Shown here: piece by piece, positions 42,704-52,000 of the stretch | How positions within the stretch are numbered: the first letter of the stretch is position 1 | Layout: each line of letters opens with the position of its first letter | NCBI RefSeq assembly: GCF_040958095.1 | Contig: NC_091214.1 | Location: 11,088,722 to 11,152,721 of the forward strand | Length of the DNA stretch: 64,000 nt | DNA from: Procambarus clarkii | Taxonomy: Eukaryota > Arthropoda > Malacostraca > Decapoda > Cambaridae | Reading direction: 5' to 3' | Position numbers and translations under genes: made by a program | The notes under the pieces: generated by a model | What the model saw: only the letters and a program-made list of their open reading frames with translations | The model's database searches: none | Told to the model about the DNA's origin: nothing

Positions 42704-44539
42704 ATGGGGGGGCGGCTTGCGCTGTTCGCCCGCGCCTGGTCCCACGATTCGTGGGCCTTTCGGGTCGTGTCTCGCGGCCTGCGGTGGCGTTGGGTGGCCC
42801 CTCCCCCCTTTAGGGGGTCGGGGCTGGCGGGGCAGGCTTCTTCCCCTGCGCTCTGTCGAGTCGTCTTGGAGTGGGTACGCTTGGGCGTCGTCGAAACGAC
42901 GTCGTCCCTCAGATGGGTTTCCCGTCTGTTTCCGGTTCCGAAACGGGACTGCGCGGACCTGCGGTTCATTCTGGACTTGTCCCGTCTGAACCCCTGGGTT
43001 CATTGCCCCTCCTTTCGGATGACTACGCTGTCTCAGGTTCGGCTCCTCTTGGAGCCGGGTGCTTGGATGGTGTCCCTGGACCTCCGGGACGCTTATTGGC
43101 ATGTCCCGATTCATCCGCGGTTCAGGGACTGGCTCGGTTTTGTAGTGGGGCGTCTGAGTTACCGCTTTCGTTGTCTCCCGTTCGGGTTGAACCTGGCACC
43201 TCGCGTGTTCACACGCCTTACACGGGTTGTGGTGGCTCGTTTGCGTCTCCTAGGTGTTCGGGTGTTGGCCTACCTCGACGACTGGCTGGTTTGGGCTCCC
43301 AGCCAGTCAGCTTGCTTGCTAGCCAGGGATTTGGTTCTTTCCCAGCTCGCCGGGTTCGGGTTCTTGGTGAACTGGAGGAAGTCCCATCTGGTTCCCTCTC
43401 AGGTTCGGACTTGGCTGGGTCTCGTGTGGGACTCTCGGACCGCCTCCTTGTCTCTCCCTCCGGAGTCTCTCCTGCGGCTGCGGTCCCGCCTTCGTCTGTT
43501 TCTGGAGGGCCCTCGGGTCACCCGGCGGTTGCTCGAGGGGCTGTGCGGGAGCCTGAACTTTGCGATGGTGGTCTACCCGCCGGGTCGGGTTTGGCTTCGA
43601 CGGCTGTTCTGGTTCCTTCGGGGTTCCCCCTTCCGCCTCTCTCGCGATCGCAGAGTTCGACCCCCGGAGGACTTGCGTCGGTTGCTGCGTCACCGGCTTC
43701 CTCTTCGGGTTTTTCGGGGTTCAGTGCCTTGGCGCCTACCCGAGCCCTCGCTCGATGTGTACACGGATGAGTCGTCTCTCGGCTGGGGTTTTGTGACCAG
43801 TGCTCACCAGGCCGGCCAGGGGCGTTGGGATCCGTCCTTCCGTCGAGCTCACAGTACGGTGCGGGAGTTCGCGGCAGTGTGGTTTGCTCTGGGGAGGATT
43901 CGGGTGGCCCGCGAATCGACGATTCGGCTCCATTCGGACTGCTCTCCGGTGGTTCATTGCCTGAACTGCGGGGGTTTGATGCGGTCCTTGTCTCTTTGGG
44001 GTTGGTCGCTTCGGGTGACTCGTCTGCTGAGTTCTCGGGGTTTGGCTCTCCTGGCGGTTCACGTACGGGGCGTGTCCAACGTCTTGGCCGACGCCCTGTC
44101 TCGCTTCGTTCCCCTCTCCACGGAGTGGACGGTCGACGACGAGTCCTTCCGTTGGCTTTGCCAGACGTTCGGGCGCCCCGAGGTGGACCTCTTCGCGTCG
44201 GCGTGGTCGCGGCGTCTTCCCGTTTATGCGGCGCCCTTCCCCGATTGCGAGGCCATCGGGGTCGATGCCTTTCGGCTCGACTGGTCGAGGTGGGGGTTCC
44301 TGTACCTCTTTCCCCCAGTTCGGCTGTTGCTCCAGGTCCTGACTCGCTTAGAGACTTACCGGGGGAGAGTTGTCCTTCTGGCCCCTTGGTGGCCGGCCCA
44401 GCCTTGGTTTCAGGCGCTGGTTGCTCGGTGTCCGAACCCGAGGGTTTTCCCGCGGCTCCGCCTCTTTCAGCAGATCGGGCCGGTACGTCACGTAGCTGGT
44501 TCGATCTTCTCCTCGAGTCTTCGCGTATGGTTTTTTTGA
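42704..44539 (+). CDS. DIRS1 reverse transcriptase - RNase H
   Basis: A 611-aa frame from the ATG at 42704, 7 nt after the gag stop; the open frame extends upstream inside gag but without RT-like content. RT blocks in order are FPVPKRDCADLRFILDLSRL, WMVSLDLRDAYWHVPIH, FRCLPFGLNLAPRVF and the catalytic LAYLDDWLVWAP. RNase H follows with VYTDESSLGWGF, VREFAAVWFAL, IRLHSDCSPVVH and NVLADALSR, giving the four acidic residues. The order and the YLDD box match DIRS-type RT. It has no stop or shift. Confidence 0.93.
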   Translation: MGGRLALFARAWSHDSWAFRVVSRGLRWRWVAPPPFRGSGLAGQASSPALCRVVLEWVRLGVVETTSSLRWVSRLFPVPKRDCADLRFILDLSRLNPWVHCPSFRMTTLSQVRLLLEPGAWMVSLDLRDAYWHVPIHPRFRDWLGFVVGRLSYRFRCLPFGLNLAPRVFTRLTRVVVARLRLLGVRVLAYLDDWLVWAPSQSACLLARDLVLSQLAGFGFLVNWRKSHLVPSQVRTWLGLVWDSRTASLSLPPESLLRLRSRLRLFLEGPRVTRRLLEGLCGSLNFAMVVYPPGRVWLRRLFWFLRGSPFRLSRDRRVRPPEDLRRLLRHRLPLRVFRGSVPWRLPEPSLDVYTDESSLGWGFVTSAHQAGQGRWDPSFRRAHSTVREFAAVWFALGRIRVARESTIRLHSDCSPVVHCLNCGGLMRSLSLWGWSLRVTRLLSSRGLALLAVHVRGVSNVLADALSRFVPLSTEWTVDDESFRWLCQTFGRPEVDLFASAWSRRLPVYAAPFPDCEAIGVDAFRLDWSRWGFLYLFPPVRLLLQVLTRLETYRGRVVLLAPWWPAQPWFQALVARCPNPRVFPRLRLFQQIGPVRHVAGSIFSSSLRVWFF

Positions 44540-45570
44540 CTCGAGTCTATCATCATCTCTATGGTGATCAGGTGGCCTCCTTGTTGGTGTCCCACCTGAG
44601 GGCTTCTTCTCGGCGGCAGTATGAAGTTTCCTGGCGGTCCTTCCGTTTCTTTTTGCGTCTTCGTCGTGTTAGCTCCTTGTCTGTTCGGGTGGTCTTGTCC
44701 TTCCTCTTGTGGTTGTTTCAGGACCGTCATCTTATGCCTAACACTGTCGCTTCGTATCGTGCGGCGCTGGCGGAGCCGCTTCAGCTTGCTTTCGGTATCA
44801 ATGTTACGTCTGCGCCGTTTCGCAAGCTGTCTCGTGCATTGTTTCACCTCCGGCCTGCTCATGCGTCGCCTGAGCCGTCCTGGTCTTTGGACAGAGTGCT
44901 CGCTTTCCTTTCATCTCCTCGTTTCGTTGTGGCCCCTTCGGTCCAGGATTGTTTTTCCAAGGCACTTTTCTTGTTGGCTTTGGCCTCTGGGGGTCGGGTG
45001 GGGGAGCTTCATGCTCTCCTCCGGCGCAGGGGTTTCTGCTCTTTTGGTCGTGGTGATAGTTTTGTTCGTTTGCAGCCGTCTCCTTCTTTTCTGGCGAAGA
45101 ATGAGACTGCTGCGTTCCGGAGGGGTCCATGGGTGGTCGATGCTTGGTTGGTCAGGCCGGGGGTGCATCATGTTTTGTGTCCGGTTGCGGCGCTTCGCCG
45201 TTATTTGCGCGCCACAGCTTCTGTGTCCGGGGACGCGCTGTGGGTTGATCCGGTTTCCCTTCTTCCCTGTTCGCGGGTTCGGGTCTCTCAGGTCGTCCGC
45301 AGGGTTATTAGGTCTAGCCAGCCTGCGGTCTATCCCCGTGCCCATGACGTTCGTAAGTTCGCGGCTCTTGCTGCCGTCTTTGGGAATATGTCTTGGTCTG
45401 ATATTCGGGCGCGGGGATTTTGGCGGTCGAACAGGGTCCTGGCTGCTCGTTACCTTGTCCCTGGTGAGGGTCCCTGGCCCTCGTCGGGCCTGTGTTGCTT
45501 TGGGTCGGCGGTTGCAGCCAGTTGTCTCGGCTTCGAGTTGAGGGGTGAGCGACGACCGCCTCCCGGGTAA
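44527..45570 (+). CDS. DIRS1 tyrosine recombinase
   Basis: A 347-aa frame from ATG 44527, overlapping the RT end by 13 nt in another phase; the open frame reaches back to 43825 but that part is antisense-like shadow of the RT. The N-terminal core-binding part has SSRRQYEVSWRSFRFFL and MPNTVASYRAALAEPL. The catalytic residues are seen in ALASGGRVGELHAL (Arg), HDVRKFAALAA (His-x-x-Arg) and NRVLAARYL (Tyr). It integrates the circular DNA copy. A G-rich end (SGLCCFGSAVAASCLGF) reads into the region before the internal complement. Confidence 0.9.
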   Translation: MVFLTRVYHHLYGDQVASLLVSHLRASSRRQYEVSWRSFRFFLRLRRVSSLSVRVVLSFLLWLFQDRHLMPNTVASYRAALAEPLQLAFGINVTSAPFRKLSRALFHLRPAHASPEPSWSLDRVLAFLSSPRFVVAPSVQDCFSKALFLLALASGGRVGELHALLRRRGFCSFGRGDSFVRLQPSPSFLAKNETAAFRRGPWVVDAWLVRPGVHHVLCPVAALRRYLRATASVSGDALWVDPVSLLPCSRVRVSQVVRRVIRSSQPAVYPRAHDVRKFAALAAVFGNMSWSDIRARGFWRSNRVLAARYLVPGEGPWPSSGLCCFGSAVAASCLGFELRGERRPPPG

Positions 45571-45597
45571 GTCCCTCTTTTTCTGTCTGTGGGTAGT

Positions 45598-45700
45598 TAG
45601 CTCCGGGGAGCCGACGGGGCTCCCCCCAGAAAACCAGCGTTGAATGTAATGAAACGCCATTTTCTGGGTGAGTCCCGGAGGCTCCCCGGCATCCCTCCCT
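45598..45700 (+). repeat. DIRS1 internal complementary region
   Basis: AGCCGACGGGGCTCCCCCC then AGAAAA is the reverse complement of the left tip (39816-39840). From AAAACCAGCGTTGAATG on it is the reverse complement of the right tip (46140-46196). It serves as template to complete the ends during replication. Confidence 0.92.
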
Positions 45701-45735
45701 CCCTCCGGTCGGCGTTTTTTCGCGTTTTTGACATC

Positions 45736-46196
45736 CAGCCTCAAGAACTGAGGTGTGGGTAGCCGGCGCGGGGGGTCTGGGGCTCCCCCTTCCCCCTCCC
45801 GGGGAGGGGGGAGCTGCGCAGACAGCGGCGCGGCAGTGTGTGACGTCACACTAATTTGCTTGTTTTCGGTTGGGGAGTTCTATCCACTAGTTCGGTATTA
45901 GGTAGCAATTTTAACCAGAATAGGGGTTTGTTTTGGGGCGCTTACCTTTCTGGGTGCCTGTTCCGGTCGATGGCAGACATAGAATGCTTCCAACTACACG
46001 GGGGCTTCTATAGGCCATTGCTCCCCTTGCCTCTCTGAGGGGGCCCGGTTCTGGCCGTGGTCCCCGGTAGGCCTAAGAACTCCATACACATGACTGATGC
46101 CAAAGTCTGACATTAGCATATCAGCCTGGGATAGCTCCGGGGAGCCTCCGGGACTCACCCAGAAAATGGCGTTTCATTACATTCAACGCTGGTTTT
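45736..46196 (-). repeat. DIRS1 right inverted terminal repeat
   Basis: Mirror of 39816-40247 up to 46135. The tip (GGGGAGCCTCCGGGACTCAC...GCTGGTTTT) is specific to this side and matched by the internal region. Confidence 0.93.
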
Positions 46197-46338
46197 TTGA
46201 AAAACAGCACCGTCTGTTGCACGTAAGAGCAACCCACACTATATTATGTTGCGATATTATTTCAATATTTCCGATTGCATTGATAATTTGAATTTTCATA
46301 GATTTCAATTTATTTTTGTTTCGATTTAATAATTTTGT

Positions 46339-46397
46339 GTGACATTGCATTGAAATTGAGCTGTGTTGTTTACCATACTGTTCATTTCATGAGTATA
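46339..46397 (+). repeat. Direct repeat flanking DIRS1, right copy
   Basis: Partner of 39719-39777. The surrounding 300 bp are AT-rich and carry no gene. Confidence 0.8.
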
Positions 46398-46539
46398 GTT
46401 TATTTTTTTATTTTTTTCATTTCATTTTTTAGCTGTTCTTATTTTTCAGTGATTGGAATATCAGATCATTTGATGTTCCCAATTTTCTGATGGAAGCATC
46501 AGACCATTATAGAATGCATCGGATGAGGTAGTTTGGAAT

Positions 46540-46830
46540 GGTGGGGAGGACGAGAGGGGGGGATGGTGGGGAAGACGAGGGGACAGAGGAGAGGGTAATG
46601 GTGGGAAGGACGAGGGGACTGGGGAGTTGGGGATGGTGGGGACAGGGGAATGCTGGGGAGGACAAAGGGACAGGTGAATGGGAGATGGTGGGGGAGGAAG
46701 AAGGGACAGGGGAGGGGAAAATGGTAAGGAGGACGATGGGACAGGGAAGTGGGAATAGTGGGGAGGATGTGGGGACGGGGAAGTGGGAAGGACGAGAGGA
46801 CTGTGGAATGGGGAATGGCAAAGTGAATTA
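46540..46830 (+). repeat. G-rich minisatellite, ~30-bp irregular unit
   Basis: Imperfect repeats of GATGGTGGGGAGGACGAGGG plus GACAGGGGA-like blocks. Purine-rich on the + strand. Frames in it are repeat artefacts. Confidence 0.8.
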
Positions 46831-46867
46831 TAATTATATATATTAATTAATTCTTATAAATTTCCAG

Positions 46868-47541
46868 AAGCCTGTATCAACACCCACACTAATGCAACTG
46901 AAAGAGATGTTGAGACAAGTATTGCTGATATGTTGAAGAACGCCCCAAACAAACTCGGTGGAAACAGATACAAGGTAAAGTTTGCCAATTTGCTGTAGTC
47001 TAATTCAATTTCTTTTTAGTAATCTTTGAGAACATTTATGCTATGAATAAGATAAAATAATGTAACTGATTTTGACTAAATATGTAGATATATTTAATTT
47101 TCTGAGCACTAATAATGAAAGAAAACCAAAATAAGAGGTGGCTACTATCTCTAATAATGGGCTGGAATAATGCAGGATATAATAATATATATATATAAAT
47201 ATATATTTATATATATATATTTATTTATATAAATATATATATGATATATAGATTCTATATAGATTCTATTCTATTATTCTATTCTATTCTATAGTTTTAT
47301 ATAGATTCTTGTTTTAGTTTTTTTTCTATAATATGGAAACGGTTTTTAATTAATAAATTAAATATTATATAATAAAATAATGTATTATTGAAAACAATTA
47401 TTAACAAACAATATTTCATTACAGGGTGGTGAAGCAAGAAGACATGTGCATCACACAGCAGACTTGGATATGACGAATACTGAAAATGGTGGCGAGCCTG
47501 GTGAATGGCGTACCGCTGAATCTTCTCTTATGTCTATATAG
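46868..47541 (+). CDS. Last two exons of a DUF4806-like gene (partial)
   Basis: Exon 46868-46974 follows an AAATTTCCAG acceptor and ends at GTAAAG; exon 47425-47541 follows TTTCATTACAG and ends in TAG. Joined in phase they encode EACINTHTNATERDVETSIA, DMLKNAPNKLGGNRYK and a 38-residue tail GGEARRHVHHTADLDM... . The pattern 'EACI.TH..AT..DVE..I...L..A...GG' is what I know from the end of DUF4806 proteins, which are numerous in arthropods and of unknown function. Upstream exons are not identified; the DIRS1 insertion lies where they might be. A partial copy of the first exon is at 37894. Confidence 0.5.
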
Positions 47542-47584
47542 AAGAATCTATGTGTCTATATATAGACACATATAGATTCCTATA

Positions 47585-47614
47585 TATAACCTATATATAT
47601 ATGTGTGTATATAT

Positions 47615-47681
<67 letters not shown>

Positions 47682-48326
47682 TTAGATAGGTTAGGTTTGG
47701 TAGGGTTGGTTAGTTATCATATATCTACGTATAACTAGCTAGTTTTAACTTTATATATATTATTTATATATATATATATTATATAAAAAGTTTGTGAGGA
47801 AGACCTCTGTTGCCAATGTGGGGACCCATAGCCTCGGAGAAGAAAATAAAAAGTATTCAGAGGAGACCTTGTGGTCACTCACTAAACACTAATATTATCT
47901 TCTACCACCCCCATTCTTTTGTATGTACACATATATATTTGCTTTATTTGAACTTTGTTACAAAGAGGGAGTTACATATAGGTTACAAAGATGGTTATCA
48001 TATATATATTATTTATATATATATATATTATTTATATATATATATTATTTATATATATTATTTACATATATATATTATTTATATATATATTCTTTATATA
48101 TATTATTTATAAATATATTATTTATATATAAATATATTATTTATATATAAATATATTATTTATATATAAATATATTATTTATATATAAATATATTATTTA
48201 TATATAAATATATTATTTATATATAAATATATTATTTATATATAAATATATTATTTATATATAAATATATTATTTATATATAAATATATTATTTATATAT
48301 AAATATATTATTTATATATAAATATA

Positions 48327-48379
<53 letters not shown>

Positions 48380-48420
48380 TATAATATATATACTATTACA
48401 CTACACCCTTATATGTTACA

Positions 48421-48489
<69 letters not shown>

Positions 48490-48545
48490 TATTTATATAT
48501 ATATATATATATTATTTATATATATATTATATATATAATTATATA
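47585..48545. repeat. AT microsatellites and an 18-bp AT tandem repeat
   Basis: (TA)n runs near 47615-47678, 48335-48375 and 48425-48484. Between 48103 and 48335 is a regular 18-bp repeat of the type ATTATTTATATATAAATA, more than a dozen copies. Low-complexity peptides in the frames are artefacts. Confidence 0.9.
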
Positions 48546-49031
48546 GGTCATATGTTTTTGTATTTTTGCTGATTTGTTAGTAAGTAATAAATGAAATATA
48601 AATTATTTGATTTTTTTACCCTTAAATTGGTTTTAATATTTAAATTGAAAACAATAATATAATATAAAAAAATATAAGAAAAATAATAATACATTATAAA
48701 ATAAAATATAATAAAAATAATATAATATAATATAAATAATATAATTTAATTTCAAGAAATTTAACTTTAAACACAAAGATGTGAAAAGGGTTCAGATAAG
48801 GCTCAAACCTTTACACAAGAGATTCATATTGGTGTATGAATGGATTATGAATGACTCATGTTAGGAGTGTAAAGTTGCCACAACATCTAAAATTAGTGTT
48901 AGATACATATGTCTTGGTTATAAGTTTTGGAAACCTATTTTAGTCCACACACAATATCGTATCTGATACGATAAAACAAACGTTTCCAATCCTTTCAAAT
49001 ACTTTCCAGATATGTTGTGGCAACCTAAAAT
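48546..49031. other. AT-rich end of the 17.8-kb segment
   Basis: No gene. GTTGCCACAACAT near 48874 recurs inverted near 49013 (ATGTTGTGGCAAC), making a subterminal inverted repeat close to the right boundary. ATCGTATCTGATACGAT (~48957-48973) is a palindrome. Confidence 0.6.
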
Positions 49032-49042
49032 TGTTTGCTGGG

Positions 49043-52000
49043 TAGTGGAGGGTGCTGGTAGTGGAGGGTGGCAGTAGTGGATGGCAGTAGTGGAGGGTGG
49101 CGGTAGTGCAGGGTGGCAGTAGCGGAGGGTGGCGGTAGTGGAGGGTGGATGTATTGGAGGGTGGATGTATTGGAGGGTGGCGGTAGTGGAGGGTGGCGGT
49201 AGTGGAGGGTGGCGATAGTGGAGGGTGGCAGTAGTGGAGGGTGGCAGTAGTGGAGGGTGGCGGTAGTGGAGTGTGGCAGTAGTGGAGGGTGGTGGTAGTG
49301 TAGGGTGGCAGTAGTGGAGGGTGGCGGTAGTGGAGGGTGGCAGAAGTGGAGGGTGGCAGTAGTGGAGGGTGGCAATAGTGGAGTGTGGCAGTAGTGGAGG
49401 GTGGTGGTAGTGGAGGGTGGCAGTAGTAGAGGGTGGCAGTAGTGGAGGGTGGCGGTAGTGGAGGGTGGCGGTAGTGGAGGGTGGCAGAAGTGGAGGGTGG
49501 CAGTAGTGGAGGGTGGCGGTAGTGGAGTGTGGCAGTAGTGGAGTGTGGCAGTAGTGGAGGGTGGCGGTAGTGGAAGGTGGCAGTAGTGGAGCTTGGCGGT
49601 GGTGGAGGGTGCCGTTAGTGGAGGGTGCCAGTAGTGGAGGGTGGATGTATTGGAGGGTGGATGTATTGGAGGGTGGCGGTAGTGGAGGGTGGCGGTAGTG
49701 GAGGGTGGCGGTAGTGGAGGGTGGCAGTAGTGGAGGGTGGCAGTAGTGGAGGGTGGCAGTAGTGGAGGGTGGCGGTAGTGGAGGGTGGCGATAGTGGAGG
49801 GTGGCGGTAGTGGAGGGTGGCGGTAGTGGAGTGTGGCAGTAGTGGAGGGTGGCGGTAGTGGAGTGTGGCAGTATTAGATGATGGCAGTAGTGGAGGGTGG
49901 CGGTAGTGGAGGGTGGCGATAGTGGAGGGTGGCGGTAGTGGAAGGTGGCAGTAGTGGAGGGTGGCGATAGTGGAGGGTGGCGATAGTGGAGGGTGGCGGT
50001 AGTGGAGGGTGGCGATAGTGGAGGGTGGCGGTAGTGGAGGGTGGCGGTAGTGGAGGGTGGCAGTAGTGGAGGGTGGCGGTGATGGAGGGTGGTGGTAGTA
50101 GTGGAGGGTGGCAGTAGTGGAGGGTGGCAGTAGTAGAGAATTGCAGTAATGGAGGGTATTGGTATTCGAGGGTGGCAGTAGTGGAGGGTGGCAGTAGTGG
50201 AGGGTGGTGGTATTGGAGGGTGGCACTAGTGGAGGGTGGTGGTAGTGGAGGGTGGTCGTATTGGAGGGTGGTGGTAGTGGAGGGTGGTGGTTGTGGAGGA
50301 TGGTGGTAGTGGAGGGTGGCGATAGTGGGGGGTGGCTGTAGTGGGTGGGGGGTTGAGATAGTGAAGGGTGGCGATAGTGGAGGGTGGCAATAGTGGATGG
50401 TAGTAGTAGTGGAGGGTGGCAGTAGTTGAGGGTGGCAGTAGTTGAGGGTGGCAGTAGTGGAGGGTGGTAGTAGTGGAGGGTGGCTGTAGTGGAGGGTGGC
50501 AGTAGTGGAGGGTGGCTGTAGTGGAGGGTGGTGGTAGTGGAGGGTGCCAGCATTGGAGAGTTGCAGTAGTGGATGGTAGTCGAAGTGGAGGGTGGCAGTA
50601 GTGGAGGGTGGCAGTAGTGGAGGGTGGCAGTAGTGGAGGGTGGCTGTAGTGGAGGGTGGCGGTAGTGGAGGGTGGCAGTAGTGGAGGGTGGCGGTATTGG
50701 AGGGTGGCAGTAGTAGAGGTTGGAGGTAGTGGAGGGTAGTGGTTGTGGAGGGAGGCAGTAGTGGAGGGTGGTGGTATTGGAGGGTGACAGTAGTGGAGGG
50801 TGGCGGTAGTGGAAGGTGGCGGTAGTGCAGGGTGGCAGTAGTGGAGGTTAGTGGTAGTGGAGAGTGGCAGTAGTAAATGTGGCGGTAGTGGAGGGTGGTG
50901 GTAGGGGAGGATGGTGGCAGTGGAAGGTGGCAGTAGTGGAGAGTAGTGATAGTGGAGGGTGGCAGTAGTAGAAAGTAGCGGTAGTGGACGGTGGTGGTTG
51001 GAGAGGGTGGTGGATATGGAGGGTGGCGGTAGTGGAGGGCGGTGGAATTGGAGGATGGCGGTAGTGGAGGGTGGCAGTAGTGGAGGTTGGCTGGCAGTAG
51101 TGGATTGTGGCAGTAGTAGAGGTTAGTGGTAGTTGAGGATGGCAGTAGTAGAGGTTAGTGGTAGTGGAGGGTGGCAGTACTAGTATGTGGCAGTAGGGAA
51201 GGGTGGTGGCAGTGGAGAGTGATAGTAGTATAGTGTGTCAATAGTGGAGGGTGGCAGTAGTGGAGGGTGCTGTTAGTGGAGGGTGGTGGTAGTGGAGGGT
51301 TGTGGAGGATGTTGGTAGTGGGGAGTGGCGATAGTGGGGGGGTGGCTGTAGTGGGTGGGGGGTTGAGATAGTGAAGGGTGGCAATAGTCGATGGTAGTAG
51401 TAGTAGAGGGTGGCATTAGTATAGTGTGTCAGTAGTGGAGGGTGGCAGTAGTGGATGGTGGTAGTAGTGGAGGGGTGGCAGTAGTGGATGGTAGTCGAAG
51501 TGGAGGGTGGAGGTATTGGAGGGTGGTAATAGTGGAGGGTGGCAGTAGTGGAGGGTAGCAATAGTGCAGGGTGGCAGTAGTAAAGGGTGGCAGTAGTGGA
51601 GGGTGGCTGTAGTAGACGGTGGAGGTAGTGGAGGGTAGTGGTTGTGGAGGGAGGCAGTAGTGGAGGGTGGCAGTATTGCAGGTTGGCCGTAGTGGAGGGT
51701 AGTGGTAGTATGGGGTGGCAGTAGTGGAGGGTGGTGGTAGTAGTGGAGGGTGGCAGTAGTGGAGGGTGGCAGTAGTAGAGAATTGCAGTAATGGAGGGTA
51801 TTGGTATTCGAGGGTGGCAGTAGTGGAGGGTGGCAGTAGTGGAGGGTGGTGGTATTGGAGGGTGGCACTAGTGGAGGGTGGTGGTAGTGGAGGGTGGTGG
51901 TATTGGAGGGTGGTGGTAGTGGAGGGTGGTGGTTGTGGAGGATGGTGGTAGTGGAGGATGGCGATAGTGGGGGGTGGCTGTAGTGGGTGGGGGGTTGAGA

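Larger units (their letters stand above)
39816..46196 (+). mobile_element. DIRS1-type tyrosine-recombinase retrotransposon
   Basis: A 6.38-kb GC-rich element in AT-rich DNA. It has long inverted terminal repeats (39816-40247 and 45736-46196), a gag frame, an RT-RNase H frame and a tyrosine recombinase frame. An internal region (about 45598-45700) is complementary first to the left tip and then to the right tip, joined over AAAA. That is the diagnostic layout of DIRS1 elements, which replicate through a circular intermediate and integrate with the recombinase rather than an integrase. No target duplication is seen, as expected. DIRS1-like elements are reported to be common in decapods. Confidence 0.95.
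31246..49042. mobile_element. 17.8-kb segment bounded by an 11-bp inverted repeat and TA duplication; family unknown
   Basis: The minisatellite stops at ...GGCAGTA|CCCAGCAAACA (31246-31256) and restarts at TGTTTGCTGGG|TAGTGGAG (49032-49042). The 11-bp ends are perfect inverted repeats. Joining the flanks over one TA restores a normal GGCAGTAGTGGAG unit, so this is a DNA-transposon-style insertion with a TA target. Beyond 11 bp the ends are similar only in patches (CACAAC). I found no transposase. The contents are retrotransposon fragments, a DIRS1 element, two exons of a DUF4806-like gene and simple repeats. It could be a giant or composite element, or a host segment mobilised between two related ends. 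Confidence 0.65.

Noticed and set aside
43825..44526. Upstream extension of the recombinase frame
   Set aside because: It lies inside the RNase H coding region and shows no recombinase motif.
47810..48150. Ile/Tyr-rich frames near 48 kb
   Set aside because: Translations of TA-rich microsatellite DNA.
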